A stretch of 64,000 nucleotides of DNA from Zhaonella formicivorans (GCF_004353525.1 NZ_CP085524.1:186001-250000), one strand, 5' to 3'. Shown: positions 34,354 to 42,781, counted from the first letter of the stretch. Notes: a model not told the origin generated them from the sequence alone. Numbers and translations: made by a program.

Positions 34354-35394
34354 ATGTCAAAAAATAAGTTAGAAAAGCCGTTCAGGACGATGAATAGATA
34401 TATGGAACAAATGGATAGAATCAGTAGCCTGACAGCAATAGCATCAAGGCTTAATATAGCAACCATGTTTGAGACGCCTATTAGTCGGTTGCTACAACAG
34501 CAAGACTATATTGCCAATCTTTTTAAAAGCACAGAATTTACTTCTGCATTTTCATATGCAGAGAAAATGGACAAACTCTTTCCGCGTATTGAAAAGCTTG
34601 TATTGCCTAATGCTGCGGTTTTTTCTGAAGTACAAAGAGCTTTAGATATTGTCAATACGCCTGCAATCAGAGAGGCAATTCTTTATGCAAATAGGATTGA
34701 AGGTATTATGCCTAAGCGTTTAGGCAGTATGTTTGAGAATTCTATAGCAATCCTTGAGAGGATTAATTTTAATAACAGCAGGCTGTCGTCCATTATAGAT
34801 TCATTAAATACTTATCAAAACCTTTTCCAAAACATAATAAATACCACTGCTTATAACAATTTGTTAGGGAACTTATTTCCTGAAGACGAGTATTCTCAGA
34901 TATTCAACAATTTTGATAGTGAAATTGACGAGGTATCTTTAACCTCTATCGAAGAGGAAGAGCTTGCAAATGATATTACAGAGATTTATTCTTCTCCAAA
35001 CTGGCAGCAACGGCTAAATGCAGCAATAATAAAATGGCAGGAAAAAAATCCTATAGTTATGCGGGTTTTACAAGCAATTGTTACGATAATTACCATAATA
35101 AGTGCAATAGTGACGATAGCCGGTTTTGTGCATCAGGCTACCGTCGTTTCAGATAAAGCAGCAATAAGAAAAGAACCTTCTAAAGCAGCTCCAATAGTAT
35201 ATACCGTTACAAAAAATGAAATCGTCACTATAATTAGCGAAGAACGGTACTGGTACCAGGTCGAATATGTGACTCTAAAAGATGAGGATGAAGATAAAAA
35301 AATTGTCTACAAGGGATATATTGCTAAACGGACAACAGAAAAAACTATTGAAACCAAGTCTATCGGCACTGCTGAAGATGATGGTTTGGAATAA
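34354..35394 (+). CDS. Unknown membrane protein with SH3-like C-terminus
   Basis: About 346 residues if started at MSKNKLEKPFRTMNRY (34354). Residues 1-220 are helical with repeated RLL/NLF-type motifs (ISRLLQQQDYIANLFK, NNLLGNLFPEDEYSQIF). A hydrophobic segment (VLQAIVTIITIISAIVTIAG) lies near residue 255, followed by VVSDKAAIRKEPSKAAPIVY and RYWYQVEYV, the layout of a bacterial SH3 domain. No family recognised. Membrane-anchored with a ligand-binding tail suggests an effector or sensor. The next gene may be its partner; the region is AT-rich compared with the flanking ICE. Confidence 0.6.
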   Translation: MSKNKLEKPFRTMNRYMEQMDRISSLTAIASRLNIATMFETPISRLLQQQDYIANLFKSTEFTSAFSYAEKMDKLFPRIEKLVLPNAAVFSEVQRALDIVNTPAIREAILYANRIEGIMPKRLGSMFENSIAILERINFNNSRLSSIIDSLNTYQNLFQNIINTTAYNNLLGNLFPEDEYSQIFNNFDSEIDEVSLTSIEEEELANDITEIYSSPNWQQRLNAAIIKWQEKNPIVMRVLQAIVTIITIISAIVTIAGFVHQATVVSDKAAIRKEPSKAAPIVYTVTKNEIVTIISEERYWYQVEYVTLKDEDEDKKIVYKGYIAKRTTEKTIETKSIGTAEDDGLE

Positions 35395-35434
35395 GTAGAA
35401 AAGTTTTGGATGGCAAGAAAGAAGGGGTGTTTAT

Positions 35435-35929
35435 TTGAAACAAGTGAATTCTTTAATAAGATGCATACTGGATTTTTATAATCTCCAAAGAATGGAAAAT
35501 CCAGCAGTTCTTGAACGTATGAAAGAGGGCAATAGCGAGGAATGGATAATGGACAGGTTGGGGCGGGCCATCTTTAATGATTGTGATAAAGAGGCTAAAG
35601 CTACATATTCACGTTATGCCATATGGGGAGAAGATATCCGCAGTTTAACTTTGAAGGCAAGGAATGAGATGAGACAAGGAAATTGTGAGCGTGCGGGGAA
35701 ATTACTTAATATTGTGATCAACAGTATGGGTGCATTTATAGACGCACAAGTCATGCTCAGCAATAAGGCGGAAAATATAAGTTTTATAGAACCTGCTGAA
35801 ATATTGGAATCTTATATAGAAGCATTGAATTCAAATGATTTTAAAGAAAGTGCCGAAATAGACAGTGTGGTTAAAAGGATGGAAGAGCTGATTAAAGATA
35901 AACCATTATTTTATGGGATTGAGGATTAA
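35435..35929 (+). CDS. Unknown small helical protein
   Basis: 164 residues behind AGAAAGAAGGGGTG, from a TTG at 35435. Sequence is helical: SLIRCILDFYNLQRMENPAV, GNSEEWIMDRLGRAIF then LTLKARNEMRQGNCERAGKL. I do not recognise a domain. It lies 40 bases after the previous gene, is codirectional and shares its AT-rich composition, so the two probably form one operon. Confidence 0.55.
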   Translation: MKQVNSLIRCILDFYNLQRMENPAVLERMKEGNSEEWIMDRLGRAIFNDCDKEAKATYSRYAIWGEDIRSLTLKARNEMRQGNCERAGKLLNIVINSMGAFIDAQVMLSNKAENISFIEPAEILESYIEALNSNDFKESAEIDSVVKRMEELIKDKPLFYGIED

Positions 35930-35975
35930 GAAATTGCTGGAGCCTAGAAAACTAAATTTCGATGAGGGATGAGAA

Positions 35976-36200
35976 ATGGAATATATTACTGCGAAAGAAG
36001 CTGCTGAAAAATGGGGCATATCCCAACGGCGGGTGCAGGTTCTGTGTGAACAGGGCAGAGTTGATGGAGCCAAGCGCTTTGGCTGGGTATGGGCAATTCC
36101 TAAAGATGCCCCAAAACCAGCAGATGCAAGGTTTAAAAGAGAAGAAACCAGGACTAATGAAAAGAAGATAGATGCTAGGACAGGAGGGGTTAGGCAATGA
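35976..36200 (+). CDS. Small HTH DNA-binding protein
   Basis: 74 residues: EYITAKEAAEKWGISQRRVQ then VLCEQGRVDGAKRFGWVWAI is an excisionase/MerR-like helix-turn-helix. ATG 35976 follows GATGAG. Its TGA overlaps the methyltransferase ATG (36197-36200), the usual arrangement in front of restriction-modification genes of this type, where it may act as a control protein. Confidence 0.75.
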   Translation: MEYITAKEAAEKWGISQRRVQVLCEQGRVDGAKRFGWVWAIPKDAPKPADARFKREETRTNEKKIDARTGGVRQ

Positions 36201-36331
36201 GCGAAAAACTGCAACGCTTTACCAAACTTTTAAGGGACATGTTTGAGTTGGAGAAATCAGATCTTGACTTTGGCATATACCGCATCATGAATATCCGAAA
36301 AAATGAGATCAATAACTTCATGGGAATATAA
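36197..36331 (+). pseudogene. DNA methyltransferase (Mod-like), N-terminal 44 codons only
   Basis: SEKLQRFTKLLRDMFELEKS then DLDFGIYRIMNIRKNEI is the characteristic start of type III-like Mod methyltransferases (DLDFGIYRIMN). The frame ends at TAA 36329-36331, where the rest of the gene (about 1.5-2.5 kb) is missing and the restriction subunit follows in another frame. Confidence 0.82.
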
Positions 36332-37464
36332 CAAAAGCTTGACACTAAATAAAATCATTCTTCTTACGCCTAATGAAGGTTTATCGCACCAGCACATTGA
36401 GGAAATGAAGCTTTCAGGCATTCGCTGCCGCCTCTTTGAAAAGGATACTCTGCAGGAAAAAAATGAAGTGCTGGTTATCGACATTAACAAGCTGGAAGAG
36501 CAGGGGAAGGTGAAGACTGTTTCTGTGGACAGTTTTGAGCAGAACAACCTTGTCCTGGTTGATGAAGGGCATAAAGGTCTCTCCGGGAATGTGTGGTACG
36601 ATTTTCGGAGCCGGTTGTCGGAAAACGGGTTTTCCTTTGAGTATTCGGCGACTTTTAAGCAGGCTATCAAGGAGGAAAAAACAAAATCGGAAGCTGAGGC
36701 TCTTGCTCATCAGTACGGCAAGGCCATTATATTTGACTATTCCTATAAGTACTTCTATAACGACGGCTATGGCAAGGAATACCTTATTTATATTACCCTG
36801 TTTAACAAAGAGAGATTTGACGAATTTGCAGAGCTGATTGAGGGAATCAAGGAGGCCTTGGGAAAAAACAGGCGTTTGGGCAAGTACGATGATAAGCATT
36901 TGAATTTCCGCTACTTTGACTTTTACAACCACCTTTACACTCCCCTTATCTCTATAGATAAAGGAATCCGTATCGAGGTTTCGCCTGTAAGCCTCAACAG
37001 CGATGAAAAGCTGTTTATTGACAGGCTGAAGAAATATTGCGATGATAATCCATCTGCTTTTATAGAAAAGAGGTTGTATTTGCTCCGCAATAAGAGCAAA
37101 GTTGGTATTGGCTTTTTTTGAAGCAGGAAATTTTTACCCGGACTTTATTATGTGGATTGCCGAAGATGACAAGCAGTATATTACCTTTATTGACCCAAAA
37201 GGCATTATGATGCTGGAAAAGAATATTAATAACCCCAAAATACAATTTTACAAGACTATAAAGGAAAAGGAAGCCCAGTTACAGCCGACCTGCACCGAAA
37301 AACAGATTATTTTGAATTCCTTCATCATGTCCGGCACACCGGCTGCAGATGCCAGCTCCCATTTTGGAGTTAAGAGACCTGAGTTTGAAAGCAGGAATGT
37401 GATTTTTCTGGAGGATGATGATTGTATAGAGAAGATGATGTGCAAGATATGTCTGGAATGCTAA
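36303..37464 (+). pseudogene. Type III-like restriction helicase/nuclease subunit, broken
   Basis: The first frame (36303-37121) has LNKIILLTPNEGLSHQHIEE then NLVLVDEGHKGLSGNVWYDF (DEAD-box-like motif II) and FEYSATFKQAIKEEK (motif III). Its start is missing. At a run of seven T (37113-37119) one base too many shifts the frame; the second frame (37102-37464) carries FFEAGNFYPDFIMWIAEDDK and YITFIDPKGIMMLEKN, the PD-(D/E)XK-type nuclease end. Together these are about half of a Res subunit. It cannot be functional. Confidence 0.8.
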
Positions 37465-37593
37465 GAACCGGCGAGCATGGAGAGGCATGGGGCTAAATGA
37501 GCTAAACGAGGTTTGTAATGTGGAGCGTGATGAGTTTATCGTAGCAAAGAGGTGCGGAAAAGTGGCTGTTAATTATAGGAAGTGCCCTAAATG

Positions 37594-37671
37594 TGGATCC
37601 TGTAATTCGGTTAAAATTGTATATGGCATGCCGAGTTTTAAGCTTTTTCAGGAAGCTGAAGCCGGAAAAGC
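37594..37671 (+). pseudogene. Zinc-ribbon protein remnant
   Basis: CPKCGSCNSVKIVYGMPSF then KLFQEAEAGK, the start of a small clostridial zinc-ribbon protein, is cut off at the left breakpoint of the inverted segment (about 37,671). The second Cys pair and the rest are not found. Confidence 0.55.
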
Positions 37672-37848
37672 GGCGTCTGAAGGTAACATCCGCCGGGATA
37701 ACTACCCTTCTCCATATTAGCGGTTCGGAATCAATCAATTCGATTTTTATTTGATAGGCTTTCATAAGCTTCACCTGAATTCCTTTCCGGTTATTCTTTT
37801 AATCATCTTGCAGAATTGCTTCCATTCTTCCGGAAACTTATTGTTGCC
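37672..37848. other. Probable inverted segment of about 175 bp
   Basis: The first 31 codons of a pRiA4b ORF-3-like gene lie here on the minus strand (about 37,680-37,765), while the rest of the same gene starts at 37,849 on the plus strand. Reversing the segment would join VTFRR to HDTIQFSMGWRDY. Only CCGG/CCGGC-type short matches are seen at the ends. Confidence 0.7.
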
Positions 37849-38399
37849 GGCATGACACAATACAATTTTCAATGGGTTGGCGGGATTATCATCTTTATGA
37901 ATTTGAGTTTCCGCAGGAGAAACTCAGAATTACAAATGACGAAGAATCCTATGAGGAATTCAAATTTTATTCTGCCAAGTATAAAAGCAAGAAGCCAACT
38001 AATAACGAAGATCCTCATGGCATTATAGCCAGGATAATTGAAACAACCATCAGGCAGCCTCAAACGATCAAAATTGACAAGTAACTGGAAAAATATAAGA
38101 CCTTTGAGTACATTTACGACTTTGGCGACTACTGAAGACATAAAATTGAACTGGAAAAAACCATAGAAGATTATGAGTTTGGTTACCCTACAATACTTGC
38201 GGGCGAGGGCGCTTGTCCGCCGGAAGATGTAGGTGGCCTTGGCGGTTATAAAGAATTCCTTGAAGCATGGAATGACCCTAAGCACCCGGAACATGAATCA
38301 ATGCGGCAATGGGGAGAAGGCCAGCATTACAGAGAATTTGACATTGACTTTAGGAATGATTTGTTCAAGACATGCTTGAAAATCAAAAAAGTAAAGTAG
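37849..38399 (+). pseudogene. Plasmid pRiA4b ORF-3-like protein, split by inversion and two stops
   Basis: The plus-strand part reads HDTIQFSMGWRDYHLYEFEF and continues to TAG 38397-38399 with TFEYIYDFGDY then RHKIELEKTIEDYEFGYPTI, LAGEGACPPEDVGGLGGYK and YREFDIDFRNDL. In-frame stops are TAA 38082-38084 and TGA 38133-38135; the latter replaces the Trp of the conserved DFGDYWRH. The N-terminal part (KAYQIKIELIDSEPLIWRRV) is inverted at 37,680-37,765. The family is common in mobile elements, function unknown. Confidence 0.82.
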
Positions 38400-38413
38400 C
38401 GGGGGATATTATC

Positions 38414-38896
38414 ATGGTAAAAGGCAATATTACATGCAGCTACGGATGCTGTTCGCAGGATTTGGCTCAAAACAGGGGGAATTGCCCTGTCTGCAATAAT
38501 AAAGGTGAAGCAGTAGGAAAGGTTACCGTTGAGCATTTAGTGACCGATGACAATCGAAAAGCCGTAGAGGGAGACCAATATAGGATCTGTTTAAATGAGG
38601 AATGTGATGTTGTCTACTATAACGTAGATAACGGCGTAAAATTCCTGAAGAATCAAATTAAAGTTCCTATCTGGTTTAAGAAAGATGCGAACCCCAAATA
38701 CGCGTGCTACTGCAGCAAAGTTACAGAAGAACAAGTTATAGAGGCCGTACTTAAGCATGGAGCGAAAACGGTACAAGAAGTGAATGTTATTACCGGTGCA
38801 ATGAAAAATTCCAATTGCAAAGAGAATAATCCAATGGGCGTTTGCTGCCATAAGATCATTCAGGAAGCAATAAATAAAGGATTAGCAATGAAATGA
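38414..38896 (+). CDS. CopZ-zinc-ribbon / BFD-like [2Fe-2S] protein
   Basis: 160 residues starting MVKGNITCSYGCCSQDL. An N-terminal Cys-rich part (CSYGCC, NCPVCNNKGEAV) resembles the CopZ-type zinc domain. YRICLNEECDVVYYNV is next, then the C-terminal YACYCSKVTEEQVIEAVLKH with a second CC pair at MGVCCHKII, similar to the BFD-like [2Fe-2S] fold. Probably a metal or electron carrier. A terminator follows, then an orphan MerR operator. Confidence 0.75.
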   Translation: MVKGNITCSYGCCSQDLAQNRGNCPVCNNKGEAVGKVTVEHLVTDDNRKAVEGDQYRICLNEECDVVYYNVDNGVKFLKNQIKVPIWFKKDANPKYACYCSKVTEEQVIEAVLKHGAKTVQEVNVITGAMKNSNCKENNPMGVCCHKIIQEAINKGLAMK

Positions 38897-38926
38897 TTTT
38901 TTACTGTGCTTAAAATTTAGAAATAA

Positions 38927-38959
38927 GGAGTGCAGTTAAATAAAATTGCACTCCTTTTT
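38927..38959 (+). terminator. Terminator after [2Fe-2S] gene
   Basis: GGAGTGCA (38927-38934) pairs perfectly with TGCACTCC (38947-38954), followed by TTTTTA. Confidence 0.88.
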
Positions 38960-38967
38960 AAAAGTGC

Positions 38968-38998
38968 TTGACTTGGAGTTAACTCCAAGTATTAAACT
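38968..38998 (+). promoter_or_regulatory. Orphan MerR-type promoter/operator
   Basis: TTGACT then the palindrome CTTGGAGTTAACTCCAAG, with 19 bases between -35 and a TAAACT -10. The palindrome is identical to those in front of the two merR copies. An RBS and ATGAATTAA follow, then the IS110-family element begins, so the gene that this promoter served is missing or interrupted. MerR proteins use long (19-20) spacers. Confidence 0.8.
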
Positions 38999-39061
38999 AA
39001 TACTACAAAAATATTAAAGGAGCATTCCTGTAATGAATTAAAATGAGCTTTGAAAAAAGAA

Positions 39062-39132
39062 GTACCTCCTGTTAACATACGAGGTGTCGAGGTGTCGATT
39101 AACTAGCGACCCTTAAATAACAGAGGAGGTAC
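39062..39132 (+). promoter_or_regulatory. Hairpin sequestering transposase ribosome site
   Basis: GTACCTCCTGTTA (39062-39074) pairs with TAACAGAGGAGGTAC (39118-39132, two bulged bases). The right arm contains the GAGGAGG ribosome site of the transposase, which is therefore hidden when the upstream arm is transcribed, a known way to limit translation from outside transcripts. Confidence 0.65.
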
Positions 39133-39137
39133 TCAAT

Positions 39138-40419
39138 ATGAAGTATAACCAGAACTCAAGAATTTTGCAAATAACAGAAAAGACTTTAATCATTGGTGTA
39201 GATGTAGCTAGCGAGACAAATTACGCCAGAGCTTTCGATTACAGAGGCGTAGAACTAGCTAAGCTACTAAAATTCAATAATGACAACAACGGCTTCAAGA
39301 CATTTTCTGAGTGGGTAAAAAGTGTGGCAAAACAACAGCAGAAGCAGCAGGTAATGGTTGGGATGGAGCCTACGGGACACTATTGGTTTACCTTTGCCCA
39401 GCATCTTAAGGATCACCAGCTGAAAATAGTACTAGTGAATCCGTTTCACGTAAAGCGAAGCAAAGAATTGGATGATAATAATCCGACCAAAAATGACCGA
39501 AAGGACCCAAAACCATTGCCATGCTGGTAAAAGACGGTCGATACATGGAACCGTACATTCCCGAAGGAATTTACAGCGATTTACGAAATGCAATGGAAAC
39601 CCGCTTAAGATTAGTGAAGCAGCTTAACAGCATCCGAAACAGAGTTAAACGCTGGATAAGCATATATTTCCCGGAGTTCAACAGAGTCTTTGGGGATTGG
39701 GAAGGCAAAGCAGCAATAGTAACGCTAAAAGAGTTTCCAACACCGGATAAAGTACTTGAAAAAGGCGTCGAAGGCATAGTTGCCAGCTGGAGAAAAGAAA
39801 TCAGCAGAGCTGTTGGAGTTAGACGAGCCAGCCAACTAGTTGAGGCAGCAAAGATATCAGTAGGAGTACGAGAAGGATTAAGAGCAGCTCAAAATGAACT
39901 TGCCACACTACTAGAAGAATATGAAATGCTGCAGAGGCAATATGAAAGGACAATGGCTCTAATAGAAGAATTAGCCATGCAGATTCCCGGTATTGAAGAA
40001 ATGCTAAAAATCAAGGGAGTAGGCCTCATAGCAGCAGCAGGGTTTATAGCTGAAGTAGGGATATTACAAGGTTTGAACATCCAAAGCAGGTACAGAAGCT
40101 GGCGGGACTAAGCCTGAAAGAAAATAGCTCAGGAAAGCATAAGGGCCAAACAACTATTAGCAAACGAGGGCGAAAAAGGCTAAGATCGTTGTTATTTCAA
40201 GGGATTATGCCCATAGTGGCTAAGAACAACGAATTTAAAGAACTACACCAGTACTACACAACAAGGCCACAGAACCCGCTCAAAAAGAAACAGTCGCTAG
40301 TACTCTTATGCTGTAAGCTCATAAGGATATTTTACACCTTACTGAGAAAAGGCGTAGCTTATGACCCACAAAAAATGATGAGTGATATAAGAAGGCAAGA
40401 ATTACAGGAAGCCGCCTAA
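39138..40419 (+). pseudogene. IS110-family transposase, two one-base losses
   Basis: DEDD motifs: IIGVDVASETNYARAFDY, MVGMEPTGHYWFTFAQHL and NDRKDPK. The frame breaks near 39,513 (one A lost; expected KTIAMLVKDGRY) and again near 40,048 (one G lost from GGGG; expected GDITRFEHPKQ). The transposase_20 part reads IPGIEEMLKIKGVGLIAAAG and the C-terminal Ser motif is SKRGRKRLRSLL. End TAA 40417-40419. Unbroken it would be about 425 residues, the normal length. Confidence 0.88.
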
Positions 40420-40424
40420 AAAGC

Positions 40425-40545
40425 GCACCGCAACTGACAATGTTACATTTCATCCGTTTGCCAGTCAAGGGTAAAGACTGCGTCGCCGCTATCGCGGCCC
40501 CTTGACAGTCAAACTCCTGCAATGTAACAAGCAATCAAGCGGTGC
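40425..40545 (+). ncRNA. Candidate bridge RNA / structured 3' region of the IS
   Basis: Nested arms: GCACCGC (40425) with GCGGTGC (40539); TGTTACATT (40441) with AATGTAACA (40521); GTCAAGG (40464) with CCTTGAC (40500); inner GCCGC with GCGGC. The stacked arrangement with internal loops starts 6 bases after the transposase stop. IS110-family elements encode a guide (bridge) RNA in a terminal noncoding region; the IS1111-type place it at the 3' end. The identity is inferred, the pairings are seen directly. Confidence 0.6.
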
Positions 40546-40846
40546 TGGAAATGTAAAAAAACCTTGCTTAATTAAAGATTACGTTCATTGACAAAGCGAG
40601 CCGGAATAGTCAGGTTGAAATTTATCCATAAGGGCATTTGACCCAGCAAAGGAGCAAGGCTGACATCCACCTCATGGGCAGGCAGTACGAAGGAATTTAG
40701 GGGCACAGACCCTGTGAGACATGGGAGGTTTGCCACCGGAGAACAAGTGGATTACATGGCCGAAATACGTTTAAAAGACGCATATTCTGTCGGTATACAC
40801 TTGTTAATCCAGATATATACAAAAATAGGCATATTGTCCAAGAGGA

Positions 40847-40875
40847 TTGACTTTGTACAAATGAAAATCTAAGAT
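40847..40875 (+). promoter_or_regulatory. Promoter of alcohol dehydrogenase gene
   Basis: TTGACT (40847-40852), 17 bases, TAAGAT (40870-40875). It lies 49 bases before the start codon. The interval 40,750-40,923 shows nothing else. Confidence 0.65.
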
Positions 40876-40923
40876 TAAGCGAGATTTTCAAAGAAAATTA
40901 AAGATTATAGAGGGAGGTTTATT

Positions 40924-42090
40924 ATGCTAAACTTTAATTTTTACAATCCAACACATATTATTTTTGGTAAGAGTAGACTAGAGGAACTAAACAAGCATAT
41001 TCCAGCTGATGCTACTGTTTTAATAACCTATGGAGGCGGCAGCGCCAAAAGGAGTGGCCTTATCGACAAGGTTAAAACCGTACTTGGGAACAGAAAAGTT
41101 CATGAGTTCGGCGGTATTGAGCCGAATCCCCGTTACGAAACATTAGTAAGGGCCGTAGAAACTGTACGGGAAAAAAATATTGATTTCTTGCTTGCCGTCG
41201 GCGGAGGGTCTGTTATTGACGGAACTAAATTTATAGCACTTGCTTCTTTTTACAAAGGTGATTCTCGTGATCTGCTGAAGTACGGCTTTACTCCTATTAC
41301 TTCTGAGATAGTGGGTGAAGTAGTTCCAATTGGAACAGTTCTTACATTACCAGCTACTGGTTCTGAAGCAAACAGCGGAGCTGTAATAAGCTATGAACAT
41401 GGAAAATTTCCTGTTATGAGCCCATTAGTTTTTCCTAAGTTTTCAATATTAGATCCGACCATTACTTTTACGCTTCCCAGGATTCAGGTTGCAAATGGAG
41501 TGATTGACGCATTTGTGCATGTAACTGAGCAATATATTACATATCCTGTTGATGCCAAGGTGCAAGATAGAATGGCTGAGGGAATATTACAAACATTGAT
41601 TGAAATAGGTGAAACTACAGTTAATGAACCCGAAAATTATGATGCCCGGGCAAATCATATGTGGTGTGCTACGCTTGCATTACAAGGCTTAGTAGGTGCT
41701 GGCGTTCCGCAGGATTGGTCGGTTCATATGATTGGACATGAACTCACAGCGTTATTTGGTATTGATCATGGACAGACTTTGGCGATTGTATTGCCATCAT
41801 TACTTCAGGTTAGACGCGAACAAAAACGTGCAAAACTTCTGCAATATGCAGAACGTGTATGGCATATAGAGAGTGGCAGCGAAGAGGAAAAGATAGACTT
41901 GGCAATCCGGAAAACCAGAGAATTCTTTGAAAGCCTTGGTGTAAAAACTCGTCTGTCCCAATATGGAGTTGGAGCTGATAAAATACCGGTTATTATTGAA
42001 CAGCTGAAGGCTCATGGGTGGACAGCACTCTCGGAAACTCAGGATCTTACATTGGATATAAGCCAAAAGATTCTTGAGAGAGCACTGTGA
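40924..42090 (+). CDS. Iron-containing alcohol dehydrogenase, YqhD/BdhA-like
   Basis: 388 residues, start ATG 40924 behind AGGGAGGTTT. NPTHIIFGKSRLEELNKHIP opens the NAD(P)-binding half; LLAVGGGSVIDGTKFIA is the cofactor-binding GGGS motif; TLPATGSEANSGAVI and the metal-binding His residues in DWSVHMIGHELTALFGIDHG follow. Family members use NADPH or NADH to reduce butyraldehyde, glyoxal or similar aldehydes. It belongs with the cupin, MerR regulator and aldo/keto reductase downstream, a common clostridial aldehyde-stress grouping. Confidence 0.88.
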   Translation: MLNFNFYNPTHIIFGKSRLEELNKHIPADATVLITYGGGSAKRSGLIDKVKTVLGNRKVHEFGGIEPNPRYETLVRAVETVREKNIDFLLAVGGGSVIDGTKFIALASFYKGDSRDLLKYGFTPITSEIVGEVVPIGTVLTLPATGSEANSGAVISYEHGKFPVMSPLVFPKFSILDPTITFTLPRIQVANGVIDAFVHVTEQYITYPVDAKVQDRMAEGILQTLIEIGETTVNEPENYDARANHMWCATLALQGLVGAGVPQDWSVHMIGHELTALFGIDHGQTLAIVLPSLLQVRREQKRAKLLQYAERVWHIESGSEEEKIDLAIRKTREFFESLGVKTRLSQYGVGADKIPVIIEQLKAHGWTALSETQDLTLDISQKILERAL

Positions 42091-42191
42091 TTTTCTTCCA
42101 TAACTTATGCCCTGTTTGCCAGAAAGGTATTTTAAACTTACCAAACAATTTGCCGTCGAGCTCTTTTAAAATTTAAAAAGGAGAATAAAAT

Positions 42192-42608
42192 GTGGATAGA
42201 CCAAATAATTTAAGTGAAAGTGTAATTTTCCCGAAAGGTGAAAAAATTACGAATGACTATTTCATAGGTACAGCATGGCTGGAAATGCTGGTTTCTAATG
42301 ACAGCATTTTTAATTGCCCAATCTATAATGTAACTTTTGAGCCTGGTGCAAGAAACAATTGGCATAAACATCCGGGCGGACAGATTCTGCTTGTTACGGG
42401 AGGAAAAGGATATTATCAGGAAGAAGGCAAGCCTGTACAGGTAATCAAGGAAGGCGACGTTGTAAAAATTCAACCAAATGTGAAACATTGGCATGGTGCT
42501 ACGCCAGATAGTTGGTTTGTGCATGTCGGAATAAGCACTAATCCTCAAAAAGGGGATGCCGAATGGCTGGAACCCGTAACGGATGAAGAGTATAGCAATT
42601 TAAAATAA
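42192..42608 (+). CDS. Cupin-domain protein
   Basis: 138 residues from GTG 42192 with AAAAGGAG upstream. The cupin motifs are complete: GARNNWHKHPGGQILLVTGG then KGYYQEEGKPVQVIKEGDVV and KIQPNVKHWHGATPDSWFVH. Similar cupins accompany carboxymuconolactone decarboxylase-like proteins and YqhD-type genes. A second, 5'-truncated copy is at 45609. Probably metal-dependent; substrate unknown. Confidence 0.82.
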   Translation: MDRPNNLSESVIFPKGEKITNDYFIGTAWLEMLVSNDSIFNCPIYNVTFEPGARNNWHKHPGGQILLVTGGKGYYQEEGKPVQVIKEGDVVKIQPNVKHWHGATPDSWFVHVGISTNPQKGDAEWLEPVTDEEYSNLK

Positions 42609-42624
42609 CATTAATTTTGGACAA

Positions 42625-42668
42625 AAAGCTGGATGACTTGCAAGGTGGTTTGTCATTCAGCTTTTCTT
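42625..42668 (+). terminator. Terminator after cupin gene
   Basis: AAAGCTGGATGAC (42625-42637) pairs with GTCATTCAGCTTT (42652-42664) with one mismatch, then TCTT. A copy is at 45889-45932. Confidence 0.8.
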
Positions 42669-42725
42669 ACAGGTCAATGAAGTTACTCTGGAAAGTGAGA
42701 AAAGAATTTCTCTTTCTCAAAGGAG

Positions 42726-42756
42726 TTGACTTGGAGTTAACTCCAAGTGTTATGAT
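42726..42756 (+). promoter_or_regulatory. MerR-type promoter/operator, copy 1
   Basis: TTGACT (42726-42731), palindrome CTTGGAGTTAACTCCAAG inside a 19-base spacer, then TATGAT (42751-42756). The elongated spacer with centred dyad is the hallmark of MerR-activated promoters. It directs merR and the reductase. Confidence 0.88.
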
Positions 42757-42781
42757 ATCGGATATCAGGAGTTGAAACCAC

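Larger units (their letters stand above)
39045..40750 (+). mobile_element. IS110-family insertion sequence (approximate ends)
   Basis: A 5' leader, a frameshifted DEDD transposase and a long structured 3' noncoding region. The left end cannot be set precisely because this family has no clear terminal inverted repeats. The right end is placed at about 40,750, where a structured region with CACAG/CTGTG hairpin fades. Probably inactive because the transposase is in three frames. It separates an orphan MerR promoter from the alcohol dehydrogenase gene. Confidence 0.75.

Noticed and set aside
38133-38135. TGA in the pRiA4b ORF-3-like gene as a selenocysteine codon
   Set aside because: It replaces the Trp of a conserved FGDYWRH stretch, not a Cys, and a TAA lies 48 bases upstream in the same frame; no SECIS-like stem was seen.
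40600-40740. Small coding gene downstream of the IS110-family transposase
   Set aside because: No ORF with ribosome site; the stretch fits the structured noncoding end of the element better.
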